From the NCBI GenBank assembly GCA_004556875.1, contig SFFP01000008.1, forward strand, positions 1-23,946: 23,946 bases of DNA, in the 5' to 3' direction. The notes below the pieces were generated by a model. It ran no database searches. It was given only the letters and a program-made list of their open reading frames with translations, and was not told where the DNA came from. The number at the start of each line of letters is the position of its first letter. Within the stretch, counting starts at the first letter, position 1. Shown here piece by piece: positions 7,147 to 15,447 of the stretch. Source of the stretch: Ruminococcus flavefaciens. Lineage in GTDB: Bacteria; Bacillota_A; Clostridia; Oscillospirales; Ruminococcaceae. A program made the translations under genes and the position numbers.

Positions 7147-7204
7147 TTGCTTTATCACATATAATATGCTATACTAAACCCGTGGAGCTTTTCTGCTCTG
7201 CGGC
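7147..7204 (+). promoter_or_regulatory. Second extended -10 promoter with abutting stem-loop
   Basis: TTGCTT (7147-7152), 17 bp, then TGCTATACT (extended -10, hexamer 7170-7175). Again 5 nt after the -10 begins a stem: CCGTGGAGC (7180-7188), loop TTTTCT, GCTCTGCGG (7195-7203), with two wobble pairs. It shares the CCGT..AGC-TTTT-..GCT..CGG plan and the exact phasing with the unit at 6651. It drives the zinc-ribbon gene and probably the hydF operon. Confidence 0.65.
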
Positions 7205-7240
7205 TTTACTATTATTTCAATATTAAAAGGAGTATATACT

Positions 7241-7456
7241 ATGAAATGTCCTGAATGTGGAAAAGAATGCCGTAAAGGTTTTATCGAAGCAAAAAACGGA
7301 GGCAGTATAACACAGCTTTTTACATCAATGCTATGGTGTCCCGAAGATGAAAACGGCAATAAACTCAAAAAAGAGACCGTAGATCTGAAACTTCACGGCG
7401 AAGGCTGGTACTGCGATGAATGTATGAAGGTCTTTGCTTCATTTGCCGAGAAATGA
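7241..7456 (+). CDS. Small zinc-ribbon protein (DUF6487-like)
   Basis: The 71-residue protein starts MKCPECGKECRKGFI and ends WYCDECMKVFASFAEK, so two CxxC pairs (C3/C6 and about C59/C62) can bind one zinc ion. Between them lies a short beta-rich part with WCPEDENGNKLKKE. This is the pattern of the small DUF6487-type zinc ribbons common in Clostridia, whose role is unknown. AAAGGAG stands 9 nt before the ATG. HydF starts 48 bp downstream with no terminator between, so it is probably the first gene of the hydF operon. Confidence 0.8.
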   Translation: MKCPECGKECRKGFIEAKNGGSITQLFTSMLWCPEDENGNKLKKETVDLKLHGEGWYCDECMKVFASFAEK

Positions 7457-7504
7457 TACAAATATCGGGCGAAATCCGTCCGTCTATACAGAGGAATGAT
7501 AAAT

Positions 7505-8704
7505 ATGAGTTTAAATGATACACCGTCATCGGAGAGGATACACATAGGCTTCTTCGGACGCAGAAATGCAGGTAAATCCAGCGTTGTTAACGCTGTTACA
7601 GGGCAGGAGCTTTCTGTAGTTTCAGATGTAAAGGGTACTACCACAGACCCCGTCACAAAGGCTATGGAGCTTCTGCCGCTCGGTCCTGTTGTCATAATAG
7701 ATACCCCCGGCTTTGACGATGAGGGTATGCTTGGCGAACTGAGAGTACGCAAGACCAAACAGATACTCAACCGCACTGATCTCGCAGTTCTCATTGTTGA
7801 CGGCACTGTCGGTCTTACCGACACAGAACAGCAGCTCATCGGTATTTTCAGGGAAAAGGCTATCCCTTATCTGACCGTATACAACAAGTCCGACATTGCT
7901 GAAAAGCGTGTCTGTCAGGACAATGAATTTGAAGTCAGTGCACTTACGGGCGAAAATATCTATGAGCTAAAAGAGCGCATTGCCGCTCTTGCAACGCTCC
8001 CTGCCGAGGAAAAGCGTATAATCGGCGACCTTCTCAGCGCAGGCGATATGACCGTTCTTGTTACACCTATCGACGCGGCTGCACCTAAGGGACGCATGAT
8101 ACTTCCGCAGGTACAGACTCTCCGCGATATACTCGATGCTGACGCAATGGCTGTGTTCACTAAGGAGCATCAGCTTGCCGAAACTCTCACAAAGCTCTCT
8201 GAACCGCCAAAAATGGTCATCACTGACAGTCAGGCATTCGCTATGGTGAGCAAAATAGTTCCCGAAAGTGTTCCCCTCACCTCATTCTCAATACTCATGG
8301 CAAGATATAAGGGATTTCTCGAAACCGCCGTAAAGGGTGCATCTGCCATTAAAAAGCTCAAAGACGGCGATACCGTTCTCATTTCCGAGGGCTGTACCCA
8401 CCACCGTCAGTGCGGAGATATCGGAAGCGTCAAGCTCCCTGCACTGCTGAAAAAATATACAGGCAAGACTCTGAATATCGCCCTCAGCTCAGGACGTGAG
8501 TTCCCCGAAGACTTGTCCGATTACAGCCTTGTGATACACTGCGGCGGCTGTATGCTGAACGAGCGCGAAATGACATATCGCCGCAAATCCGCCGAAGACC
8601 AGAACGTTCCGTTCACAAACTACGGAATAGCACTCGCCCTCATGAACGGCATACTCAGACGAAGCCTTGAGATATTCCCCGACCTCGCAAAGGAGATAAA
8701 ATGA
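7505..8704 (+). CDS. hydF: [FeFe]-hydrogenase maturation GTPase HydF
   Basis: The 399-residue protein has an N-terminal GTPase domain: P-loop GRRNAGKS (residues 18-25), G2 region KGTTTDPV, DTPGFDD (66-72) and NKSD. The C-terminal part has the HydF iron-sulfur signature, CTHHRQCGDIG followed about 46 residues later by HCGGC. HydF is the scaffold on which HydE and HydG build the two-iron subcluster before it is given to the hydrogenase. hydE, hydG and the hydrogenase are not in this window. GAGGA lies 9 nt before the ATG at 7505; the in-frame ATG at 7496 is too near the site. The stop overlaps the next start (ATGA). Confidence 0.95.
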   Translation: MSLNDTPSSERIHIGFFGRRNAGKSSVVNAVTGQELSVVSDVKGTTTDPVTKAMELLPLGPVVIIDTPGFDDEGMLGELRVRKTKQILNRTDLAVLIVDGTVGLTDTEQQLIGIFREKAIPYLTVYNKSDIAEKRVCQDNEFEVSALTGENIYELKERIAALATLPAEEKRIIGDLLSAGDMTVLVTPIDAAAPKGRMILPQVQTLRDILDADAMAVFTKEHQLAETLTKLSEPPKMVITDSQAFAMVSKIVPESVPLTSFSILMARYKGFLETAVKGASAIKKLKDGDTVLISEGCTHHRQCGDIGSVKLPALLKKYTGKTLNIALSSGREFPEDLSDYSLVIHCGGCMLNEREMTYRRKSAEDQNVPFTNYGIALALMNGILRRSLEIFPDLAKEIK

Positions 8705-9093
8705 AAGCGCGTCTGCCTTATATTATCGGTTTTGTCCTGCTTGTAGCCGTTGAGGTCTGTATCGGCGTGTTCTATTTCAATTTCTTCATACGCGCATACG
8801 TAGGCGACGTTATCGTAATGTGGGTGCTTTACTGTCTGTTCCGCTCATTTATACCGAAGAAATTCAATTCCTATGCAGTGGCTGTCGGTATACTTGCGTT
8901 CTCGTTCATAGTGGAATTTCTGCAAAAAGCCCATATCGCAGACCTTCTCGGCATTGAAAATAATCTTCTCCGCATAATCATCGGCACAAGCTTTGCCGCC
9001 GAAGACTTATGGTGCTACGCAGTGGGAACTGTCATAACTATCATCGAAATATTCATATTTAAGCAACTGAAAAAGAGGAAAACAAATGTCTGA
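8701..9093 (+). CDS. DUF2809-like integral membrane protein
   Basis: The 130-residue protein has four hydrophobic segments (about 5-25, 31-47, 56-75, 100-122) and a basic tail KQLKKRKTNV. The order RAYVGDVIVMWVLYCLFRS, then FIVEFLQ and EDLWCYAVGT, is the pattern I associate with DUF2809, a small membrane family of unknown function. Its ATG overlaps the hydF stop by 4 bp and its end overlaps the acyltransferase start by 8 bp, so it is translated as part of the hydF operon. The linkage to HydF may be only positional. Confidence 0.8.
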   Translation: MKARLPYIIGFVLLVAVEVCIGVFYFNFFIRAYVGDVIVMWVLYCLFRSFIPKKFNSYAVAVGILAFSFIVEFLQKAHIADLLGIENNLLRIIIGTSFAAEDLWCYAVGTVITIIEIFIFKQLKKRKTNV

Positions 9094-10204
9094 AAAACAA
9101 ACTTCGCAAAACAGCGGACATCTCTCCGCGATAGACGGAATGAAGGGCATAGGTGCTTGTATCATTGCCTTCTTCTGGCACTATCAGCACTTCAAGCCTG
9201 AGAACGGTTCGCCTTTCTTTTCGGTATTTCCGATGTCATACAAGTACGGCTCGTTTATGGTGGAGTTATTCTTCATGCTGTCGGGCTTCGGAATGATGCT
9301 TGGCTATTCGGAGAGAATAATCTCCCACACCATAAGCTTCCGCGATTTCATCGTAAAGCGCCTGAGGAAGATATATCCCCCGTTCCTGTTCTTCACCCTG
9401 CTGACTGCCGCACTTGAACTGACATACTACATTAAATGCGGAACTACCTTTGCATACGGCAACTTCGACATACAGCACCTTATATACAATCTCCTGCTAA
9501 TGCAGGACGGCTTCTTCGGAAAGGAATGGTCTTTTGATGCGCCGTCATGGTGCATCAGCATATGTATGCTGTGCTATCTGCTGTTCTACCTTATACTCAG
9601 CCGCGTAAAAGAAGAACGTCACGGCTGTTATGTGTTCTTCGGAGCGGCTCTTCTGGGAACGACCATAACTCTTTCGGGCGTGGACTATCCCCTGTGGAAC
9701 AGTCTTGTGGGACGCGGAATGGCATCATTCTTTATAGGTGCGATACTCTGCACTATATACAGGAACAGAGAAAAATTCAGATATAAGCGTCTTGGCTATG
9801 CTTGTCTTGGAGCTGTGATAATAAGCTATCTTGTACTGCGTTTCAAGCCTGAATTCATGGGCGATTTCCGTATGGCGTTCATACTCGGCATCGCTCCTGC
9901 GATCATACTCGCCGCACTGTTCATACCGTGGCTGGGAACTTTCCTCGGCATACGCCCTCTTGCGTATCTCGGAAGCCTGTCCATAGTGATATACCTTGTA
10001 CATTTCCCCATACAGTGCGCAATAAAGACCATCGACGAATACGCAGGTCTCAGCCTCGATTACTCCACAAAGGCTATATGGCTCAGCTATGCGGCAGCTG
10101 TTATAATTTCGGCTGTTGTGTACAGGCTCGTCATAGCAAAGGCTGCGGAAAAAGCTGTATTCGGATTTTTCAAAAAAAGAAAGGAGAATGACCGTGCAGA
10201 CTGA
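9086..10204 (+). CDS. Membrane acyltransferase, family 3 (OafA/YrhL type)
   Basis: The 372-residue protein has about ten membrane helices. The start has IDGMKGIGACIIAFFWHYQHF, the acyltransferase-3 opening with the conserved His pair, then ELFFMLSGFGMMLGYS, RLRKIYPPF and APSWCISICMLCYL, all standard landmarks of this family. Such enzymes move acyl groups across or onto cell-surface sugars or lipids; the acceptor cannot be told. It overlaps the DUF2809 gene by 8 bp. Its end carries AAGGAG at 10181, which serves the next, very small gene. Confidence 0.88.
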   Translation: MSEKQTSQNSGHLSAIDGMKGIGACIIAFFWHYQHFKPENGSPFFSVFPMSYKYGSFMVELFFMLSGFGMMLGYSERIISHTISFRDFIVKRLRKIYPPFLFFTLLTAALELTYYIKCGTTFAYGNFDIQHLIYNLLLMQDGFFGKEWSFDAPSWCISICMLCYLLFYLILSRVKEERHGCYVFFGAALLGTTITLSGVDYPLWNSLVGRGMASFFIGAILCTIYRNREKFRYKRLGYACLGAVIISYLVLRFKPEFMGDFRMAFILGIAPAIILAALFIPWLGTFLGIRPLAYLGSLSIVIYLVHFPIQCAIKTIDEYAGLSLDYSTKAIWLSYAAAVIISAVVYRLVIAKAAEKAVFGFFKKRKENDRAD

Positions 10205-10268
10205 TAATTTCGGAATATTTTTTCTGATACTTCTGTTTCTTGGCGGTATCATCGGTCTTATACTGTAA
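10194..10268 (+). CDS. 24-residue single-helix membrane peptide
   Basis: A GTG at 10194, 7 nt after a full AAGGAG, opens 24 codons ending in TAA. The product begins with a polar start TDNFG and continues as one hydrophobic helix, FLILLFLGGIIGLIL. It overlaps the acyltransferase end by 11 bp, so it would be translated from the same message. It recalls short Firmicutes membrane peptides, including the YjcZ-type hydrophobic core, but I assign no family. The strong ribosome site with correct spacing and the clean helix are the evidence; a chance frame remains possible. Confidence 0.55.
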   Translation: MQTDNFGIFFLILLFLGGIIGLIL

Positions 10269-10279
10269 CCCTATAGGCA

Positions 10280-10372
10280 AAAAATCTCCCGATAGCATAT
10301 AATGAATAAAAGCTGTATAACAGGCAATAATACAGACAGCGACAAACATTCATTATATATCGGGAGATTTTT
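10280..10372 (+). promoter_or_regulatory. Long leader hairpin that pairs the mazF ribosome site
   Basis: AAAAATCTCCCGATA (10280-10294) and TATAATGAAT (10298-10307) pair exactly with ATTCATTATA (10348-10357) and TATCGGGAGATTTTT (10358-10372): 25 pairs with one 3-nt bulge. The mazF ribosome site GGGAG (10362-10366) lies in the right arm. The left arm contains TATAAT (10298-10303), though no good -35 stands before it. Read-through transcripts would have the site masked; transcripts starting after the left arm would not. Confidence 0.65.
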
Positions 10373-10375
10373 ATT

Positions 10376-10717
10376 ATGTCAGTCAGAAGAGGAGAAATAT
10401 ATTACGCCGACCTCAGTCCTGTAGTAGGATCTGAACAGGGCGGCATAAGACCTGTACTTATAGTTCAGAACGACGTGGGCAACAGACACAGTCCCACAGT
10501 TATCGCGGCGGCTATAACCAGTCAGCGCGACAAGAACCACCTGCCTACCCACATTGAGGTGCAGGCTGACAAGTGCGGTCTTGCAAAGGACAGCATTGTC
10601 CTGCTTGAACAGATACGAACCATTGACAAACGCCGTCTTAAAGACAAAATGGGTGAGCTTGACCTTAACTCCATGAACAAGGTCGATACTGCTCTGTCTA
10701 TAAGCTTCGGACTATAA
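10376..10717 (+). CDS. mazF: MazF/NdoA-type mRNA interferase toxin
   Basis: The 113-residue protein starts VRRGEIYYADLSPVVGSEQ and has GGIRPVLIVQND, TVIAAAITSQ, KLPTH-like LPTHIEV and LLEQIRTIDKRRL, closely following Bacillus NdoA (EndoA) over the full length, including the Arg and Thr of the active site. NdoA cuts single-stranded RNA at short U-A containing sites and is held in check by a MazE-type antitoxin. No antitoxin gene is present upstream or downstream here: before it lies only the leader hairpin, after it a converging ATPase gene. Either the antitoxin is encoded elsewhere or control is by the leader. Confidence 0.93.
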   Translation: MSVRRGEIYYADLSPVVGSEQGGIRPVLIVQNDVGNRHSPTVIAAAITSQRDKNHLPTHIEVQADKCGLAKDSIVLLEQIRTIDKRRLKDKMGELDLNSMNKVDTALSISFGL

Positions 10718-10744
10718 CAGCGCGTGGATAATGCTTTCCGATCC

Positions 10745-10760
10745 GTCCGCGTGAGCGGAC
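10745..10760. terminator. Short hairpin between mazF and the ATPase gene
   Basis: GTCCGC-GTGA-GCGGAC is a 6-bp stem with a 4-nt loop between two converging genes. No T-tract follows on either strand, so a terminator role is only a guess. The following ATTAATTCTCAATTCTC looks like a fragment of dispersed intergenic repeat. Confidence 0.35.
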
Positions 10761-10803
10761 ACATTAATTCTCAATTCTCATCATCGTCGTTCACTGATGA
10801 GCG

Positions 10804-13437
10804 CTAAAAAAACGCCGCCAATAGTGGTACTGCAATGCTGAATCCTATCGCTGCAAGAAGCTGGATAATATCGGGAGCTACCGTACTGAATACCACCTGT
10901 AACTGAGGTATCATAACCGCCGCCGCCAATACTGCAAACGACACCGCAGCAGCTCCCACAAGCTTCATATTGCCAAAGGGATTCATGCGGAATATGGAAC
11001 GTCTTTCCGAGCGGCACTCGAATACGTGTATGAGCTGAGATACCACAAGAGTTATCAGCGCACAGGTGCGGCAGACTTCCACAGAGCCGCCCAGCCGCAT
11101 TACCGTTGTAAAGCTTGCAAGGGTAGAAAGTCCGATGAGTACGCCCCTGAGAACTATCTTCCACATGAGTCCGCCTGAGAAAAATCCCTCGTCAGAGCGC
11201 CGCGGCGGACGGTTCATGATATCGCTCTCAGGCTTTTCCATTCCGAGGGCTATGGCAGGCAGTCCGTCTGTGACCAGATTTACAAGGAGTATCTGCACAG
11301 GCAGGAGTATTATTGGCATTCCCATGACTATGCCGAGAAACATGGTCAGCACCTCGCCTATATTGCAGGAGAGCAGATAACGCACGAATTTACGTATATT
11401 CGCATATACACACCGTCCCTGCTCAACAGCATTGACAAGAGTTGCAAGGTTGTCGTCCATAAGTATGACATCTGCCGCCTGCTTGGTGACATCTGTTCCC
11501 GTAACGCCCATAGCTACGCCAACATCGGCTTCCTTTACCGCAGGAGCATCGTTTACTCCGTCGCCTGTCATGGTGACTATCTCACCGCGGCGCTTGAAGC
11601 TCTTGACTATCCTTAGCTTATGCACAGGCTCTACTCTCGCAAAAACCGTATACTTGCCGATATCACGGTCAAGCTCCTCATCGGAGAGCTTATCAAGCTC
11701 TGCACCTGTTATCGCCATACCGCCTTTGAGCAGTCCTGCCTTTGCGGCAACTGCCACGGCGGTTTTTTTGTGGTCGCCTGTTATCATGACAGTCTTTACA
11801 GAAGCCGATGCGCACTTGCGTATAGCCGTTTTTGCTTCCTCACGGGGAGGGTCTGTCATGCCTGCAAAGCCGAGAAATACAAGGTTTCCGCGGTCAGGCT
11901 CAAGCTTATCGGAGGTGCACACAGCCAGCGCAAGGACTCTCAGAGCCTTGTCTGACATCTCCCCTGCCTTTTCCTCAAGACCTCTGCGTACAGCCGCCGT
12001 CATCGCCGCAGGTCTGCCGTTTTCGTCCATATACTGTGAACATCTCGGCAGTATCACTTCCTCTGCGCCCTTGAAATAAATACGTTTTTCACTTCCGTAT
12101 GAGCAGTGAACAGCCATAAATCGTGTCTCGCTGTCAAAGGGATATTCCTCTATAATTCGGCAATTTCCCGAAAGTGACTCCTTTGTTATGCCTGCCTTTG
12201 CCGCCGCGATAAGCAGAGCCGCTTCTGTGGGGTCACCTGTGACCTTCCACTCACCCTTGCCTGCAAGTGCGCCCCTGTTGCGGCTTTTCGGAGTTTCCTG
12301 CGTACTTATCTCAGCCGTAGAACATATGACTCCGCACCTCAGCGACTCCGTGAGAGCTTTCTCGTTCATGGGATTTATGGCTATATCTCCGCCTTTTGTA
12401 ACTGCTCCGCTGACCCTGTAGCCCATACCGCTGAAATAGTAATCCTCATGGACTGTGGCAATCTCCGTAACTGTCATTTTGTTCTCGGTTATAGTGCCTG
12501 TCTTGTCGGAGCATATCACCGATGTACAGCCAAGCGTCTCAACGCTGTGGAGCTTATTCACAAGCGCCTTTTGCTTCATCATTCGGCTGACTGCAAGTGC
12601 AAGGGCAATAGTCACCGTTGCAGGAAGTCCCTCGGGAATTGCCGCAATAGCGATAGTAATGCCTGTCATCAGCATATCGAAAACATTCTCGCCCCTGAGC
12701 ACACCTGCTCCGAAAACAGCTATACAAACCACCAGACAGATGACTGCCACCACCTTGCCAAGCTCCGCAAGCCGCTTCTGTAACGGAGTAGCTTCTTTGT
12801 CGATATCCGTCAGCATTTCCGATATCCTGCCCATCTGAGTGTTTTTTCCTGTAGCTATGACCTCGGCGCGGCAGGTACCCTTAACTGCGGAAGCTCCGCA
12901 GTAGACGATATTCGGCTTATTAAGGGAGTTATCCCTGTCCGAAGCATCTCCCGCAGTCTTGCCCACAGCCGTTGATTCTCCCGTTAGTATAGACTCATCT
13001 GAGAAAAAGCCTGCCGCTTTCAGTACAGCGCAGTCCGCAGGGATACGGTCACCTGCTTCAAGCTCGATGATATCGCCTGTTACAAGAAATGCCGCGTCTA
13101 TTTCAGAAAGTCTGCCGTCGCGCCAGCACTTAGCCGTCGGAGAAGTCATGGACCTCAGAGCTTCAAGAGTATGCTCGGTGCGGTATTCCTGCACAAAGCC
13201 GAGAATTGCATTGAGAAGCACTATAAGGATTATAGTAACAGCGTCGGATATCTCCCCGAGAAGCACAGAAACCACCGTAGCCGCAAGGAGTATCATCACC
13301 ATTATATCTTTGAACTGTCCCAGAAATATTTTCATCGGACCTGTTTTTCTGCTCTCTCCGAAAACGTTTTCGCCCTCGGTCTTCAGCCTTTCGGCTGCTT
13401 CTTTTTCAGTAAGACCCATACTTTCACCCTTTCGCAT
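10804..13437 (-). CDS. Calcium-type P-type ATPase (SERCA/PMCA-like)
   Basis: The 877-residue protein has the actuator motif LTGES (151-155), phosphorylation motif CSDKTGTIT (Asp311), MTGDGVNDAPA hinge and about ten membrane helices. Metal-site residues match SERCA: PEGLP in helix 4, NIGE in helix 5 (the Asn and Glu of site I) and NLVTDG in helix 6, so two Ca2+ sites are possible. It should pump Ca2+ out of the cytoplasm using ATP. Start choice: ATG 13437 has AAGGA 7 nt upstream; ATG 13419 (MGLTEKEA) has AGGGTG only 5 nt upstream and is a real alternative; the longer frame to 13548 has no site. Divergent from the AEC carrier gene. Confidence 0.92.
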   Translation of the reverse strand: MRKGESMGLTEKEAAERLKTEGENVFGESRKTGPMKIFLGQFKDIMVMILLAATVVSVLLGEISDAVTIILIVLLNAILGFVQEYRTEHTLEALRSMTSPTAKCWRDGRLSEIDAAFLVTGDIIELEAGDRIPADCAVLKAAGFFSDESILTGESTAVGKTAGDASDRDNSLNKPNIVYCGASAVKGTCRAEVIATGKNTQMGRISEMLTDIDKEATPLQKRLAELGKVVAVICLVVCIAVFGAGVLRGENVFDMLMTGITIAIAAIPEGLPATVTIALALAVSRMMKQKALVNKLHSVETLGCTSVICSDKTGTITENKMTVTEIATVHEDYYFSGMGYRVSGAVTKGGDIAINPMNEKALTESLRCGVICSTAEISTQETPKSRNRGALAGKGEWKVTGDPTEAALLIAAAKAGITKESLSGNCRIIEEYPFDSETRFMAVHCSYGSEKRIYFKGAEEVILPRCSQYMDENGRPAAMTAAVRRGLEEKAGEMSDKALRVLALAVCTSDKLEPDRGNLVFLGFAGMTDPPREEAKTAIRKCASASVKTVMITGDHKKTAVAVAAKAGLLKGGMAITGAELDKLSDEELDRDIGKYTVFARVEPVHKLRIVKSFKRRGEIVTMTGDGVNDAPAVKEADVGVAMGVTGTDVTKQAADVILMDDNLATLVNAVEQGRCVYANIRKFVRYLLSCNIGEVLTMFLGIVMGMPIILLPVQILLVNLVTDGLPAIALGMEKPESDIMNRPPRRSDEGFFSGGLMWKIVLRGVLIGLSTLASFTTVMRLGGSVEVCRTCALITLVVSQLIHVFECRSERRSIFRMNPFGNMKLVGAAAVSFAVLAAAVMIPQLQVVFSTVAPDIIQLLAAIGFSIAVPLLAAFF

Positions 13438-13508
13438 AGCTTTGTCCTTACATGATATGCCTCCCGTCGGACAAATATACCGCTCCTTGCTGCTGACAGC
13501 TAAAAATG

Positions 13509-13537
13509 TTGCGCAAAGGGTAAAGATGTGATATAAT
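13509..13537 (+). promoter_or_regulatory. Promoter of the AEC carrier gene
   Basis: TTGCGC (13509-13514), 17-bp spacer, TGATATAAT (extended -10, hexamer 13532-13537). Transcription would begin near 13544, only about 25 nt before the TTG start. Confidence 0.65.
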
Positions 13538-13569
13538 TTATATTGCAAAAATAAAAAGGTAGTGATATA

Positions 13570-14526
13570 TTGTTTCTGAAAAACCTAATATTCAGCCTTA
13601 ACGCCACTATCCCGGTATTCCTGATGATGGTATTCGGCTGGTTCGTACACAGGATAAAGCTTCTTGATGACAACGCAACTGCACAGATCAACAAATTCGT
13701 GTTCCGCGCCCTGCTCCCTGCACTTCTCTTCATGGACCTGTCAACAGCGGATTTCCGCTCTGTATGGGACAGCAAATTCGTTCTCTTCTGTATGTGCGCT
13801 ACACTTCTCAGCGTTGGTATCGCAATACTCTATTCACTCCTCAGCAAAGACCGCTTTGAACGCGGTGAGATAATACAGGCTTCTTACCGAAGCAGTGCCG
13901 CTATCCTCGGTATTGCCTTCGTAAACAATATCTACGGACATTCAACTATGGCAGCACTGATGATAGTCGGAACTGTTCCTCTTTATAACATCATAGCCGT
14001 TACCACTCTCGCCCTAACTTCTCCCGACAAGGAAAAGACAAAAAGCAAAGGCGCTCTTGCGGCAAGTACGCTGAAAAGCATCGTCACAAACCCCATCATT
14101 CTCGGAATTGTTGTCGGTATAGCATGGTCACTTCTGAAAATACCCCAGCCTGTCATACTTTCCAAATCCGTGACCTATCTGGGAAATATGGCAACTCCCC
14201 TGTCGCTCATAGCTCTTGGCGCTTCGTTCAGATTTAACGAGGCAAAAGGAAAGCTTCCGCTGACATCGGGAATAGCCTTTATCAAGCTGGTGCTTTTCTG
14301 CTGTATATTCCTGCCTGCTGCAATAAAGCTTGGCTTCCGCGGCGAAAAGCTCATCGCAATACTTGTCATGCTTGGAAGCGCGACTACCGGAAGCTGTTTC
14401 GTAATGGCGAAAAACTTCGGACACAAGGGCACAATAACCGCCTTTGCCGTTATGCTGACCACCCTGTGCAGTGCCTTTACGCTGACAGGCTGGCTGTTCA
14501 TACTGAAAACTCTTAACTACATATAA
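13570..14526 (+). CDS. AEC-family (auxin efflux carrier type) transporter
   Basis: The 318-residue protein has about ten membrane helices in two halves, with the AEC features NKFVFRALLPALLF near the start, SYRSSAAILGIAFVNNIYG in the middle and ATPLSLIALGASFRF in the second half. Bacterial members export or take up small organic acids such as malate or malonate; the substrate cannot be read from sequence. The start is TTG at 13570, behind AAAGGTAGTGAT; no in-frame ATG lies nearby upstream. The zinc-ribbon gene follows 13 bp after the stop, so the two share a message. Confidence 0.87.
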   Translation: MFLKNLIFSLNATIPVFLMMVFGWFVHRIKLLDDNATAQINKFVFRALLPALLFMDLSTADFRSVWDSKFVLFCMCATLLSVGIAILYSLLSKDRFERGEIIQASYRSSAAILGIAFVNNIYGHSTMAALMIVGTVPLYNIIAVTTLALTSPDKEKTKSKGALAASTLKSIVTNPIILGIVVGIAWSLLKIPQPVILSKSVTYLGNMATPLSLIALGASFRFNEAKGKLPLTSGIAFIKLVLFCCIFLPAAIKLGFRGEKLIAILVMLGSATTGSCFVMAKNFGHKGTITAFAVMLTTLCSAFTLTGWLFILKTLNYI

Positions 14527-14539
14527 AAGGAGTGATATC

Positions 14540-15292
14540 ATGCCATACTGTACACAATGCGGAAGATATCTGTTTGACGGAGAAAAATGCACCTGCACAT
14601 CTGCTGTACAGACACCGCCTCCGCCGTTACAGGGTCAAAGCAATGCTCAGCAGCCATATCTGAACGGCTATCCGAATCAGTACAGACAGAATGGCTATAA
14701 CAATGCTCCCCAGTATCCCAACGGTTATCCTCAGCCATATCAGCCTTACCAATACATATATTATCCGCCGCAGAAAAAAGGCGTTTCATGGGCAATTATT
14801 TTCATACCTGTGATAATATTCATGTTTATAGCGGCTATGATAGTAGTTCCTGCATTCATAGGCTTTAAAAAACGCGCTCATCAGATCTCTGCAAACGCCA
14901 ATGCAAATACTCTCAGACGCTCCTGCAATGCCGTTCTCAATGAATTTAAAGAAAAAGGCAAAAACATAAACGGACTCTATATAATCAGCTCTGACAGCAA
15001 TGACAATGTTGCAGTTCCCTTTGATACAGACGATTTCTATGAGCGCCTTGATTATTATTTTCCGTCTCATTCAAAGCTTACCTACTTCGTAGTTATCCGA
15101 AACGGCGATACCGAATATGCGGCTGTTTCTTATAGCTGGACTAAAAAAAGTGACTGTGTAGGAAGCTATCCCACGGGAACTCACACTGAGCCGCGGCTTT
15201 ACTCGGTCTATGGCATCGGAACAGCCGCAGACAAAAATGATAACCTTGACGATATCTACTGGAAAGCCTACGATCAGGTTTTCAGTAATTGA
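14540..15292 (+). CDS. Zinc-ribbon membrane protein with pilin-like helix
   Basis: The 250-residue protein begins with a short zinc ribbon (C4, C7, C17, C19), then a Pro/Tyr/Asn/Gln-rich linker (about 25-78) with repeated NGYP and PYQPY, then a membrane helix (83-106). The helix runs into IVVPAFIGFKKRAHQISANA, which looks like the conserved N-terminal helix of type IV pilins and pseudopilins but lacks the usual prepilin peptidase leader. The outer domain (about 130-250) is polar and unassigned. AAAGGAG lies 8 nt before the ATG. Such proteins may sit in the membrane with the zinc ribbon inside and a pilin-like domain outside. Function unknown. Confidence 0.75.
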   Translation: MPYCTQCGRYLFDGEKCTCTSAVQTPPPPLQGQSNAQQPYLNGYPNQYRQNGYNNAPQYPNGYPQPYQPYQYIYYPPQKKGVSWAIIFIPVIIFMFIAAMIVVPAFIGFKKRAHQISANANANTLRRSCNAVLNEFKEKGKNINGLYIISSDSNDNVAVPFDTDDFYERLDYYFPSHSKLTYFVVIRNGDTEYAAVSYSWTKKSDCVGSYPTGTHTEPRLYSVYGIGTAADKNDNLDDIYWKAYDQVFSN

Positions 15293-15322
15293 AAAGTTAT
15301 TAATTGTCAGTAAATAGTGCTT

Positions 15323-15350
15323 AAAAGGACGACATTTTGCCGTCCTTTTT
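15323..15350 (+). terminator. Intrinsic terminator after the zinc-ribbon/pilin-like gene
   Basis: AAAAGGACG and CGTCCTTTT form a 9-bp stem with a 9-nt loop and end in a run of T. It separates the AEC/zinc-ribbon unit from the spoVA operon. Confidence 0.85.
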
Positions 15351-15395
15351 CTATTGCCGTACCATTCGGCGTAAATTCCACGCAAAGCCAATAAC

Positions 15396-15425
15396 TGAAT
15401 AATACGGCAGATATTGCACATAATA
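15396..15425 (+). promoter_or_regulatory. Sigma-G (forespore) promoter of spoVAD-spoVAE
   Basis: TGAATA (15396-15401), exactly 17 bp, then CATAATA (15419-15425). The known Bacillus sigma-G consensus is TGAATA-17/18-CATACTA, so only one base differs. The start would fall near 15432, just before the GGGAGG ribosome site at 15435. The match fits the forespore expression known for spoVA operons. Confidence 0.8.
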
Positions 15426-15447
15426 GCTCCGTAAGGGAGGTATTATC

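Noticed and set aside
11432..12079. Long open frame opposite the Ca2+ ATPase gene
   Set aside because: Ser/Ala-rich low-complexity translation, no ribosome site, fully inside a well-supported gene.
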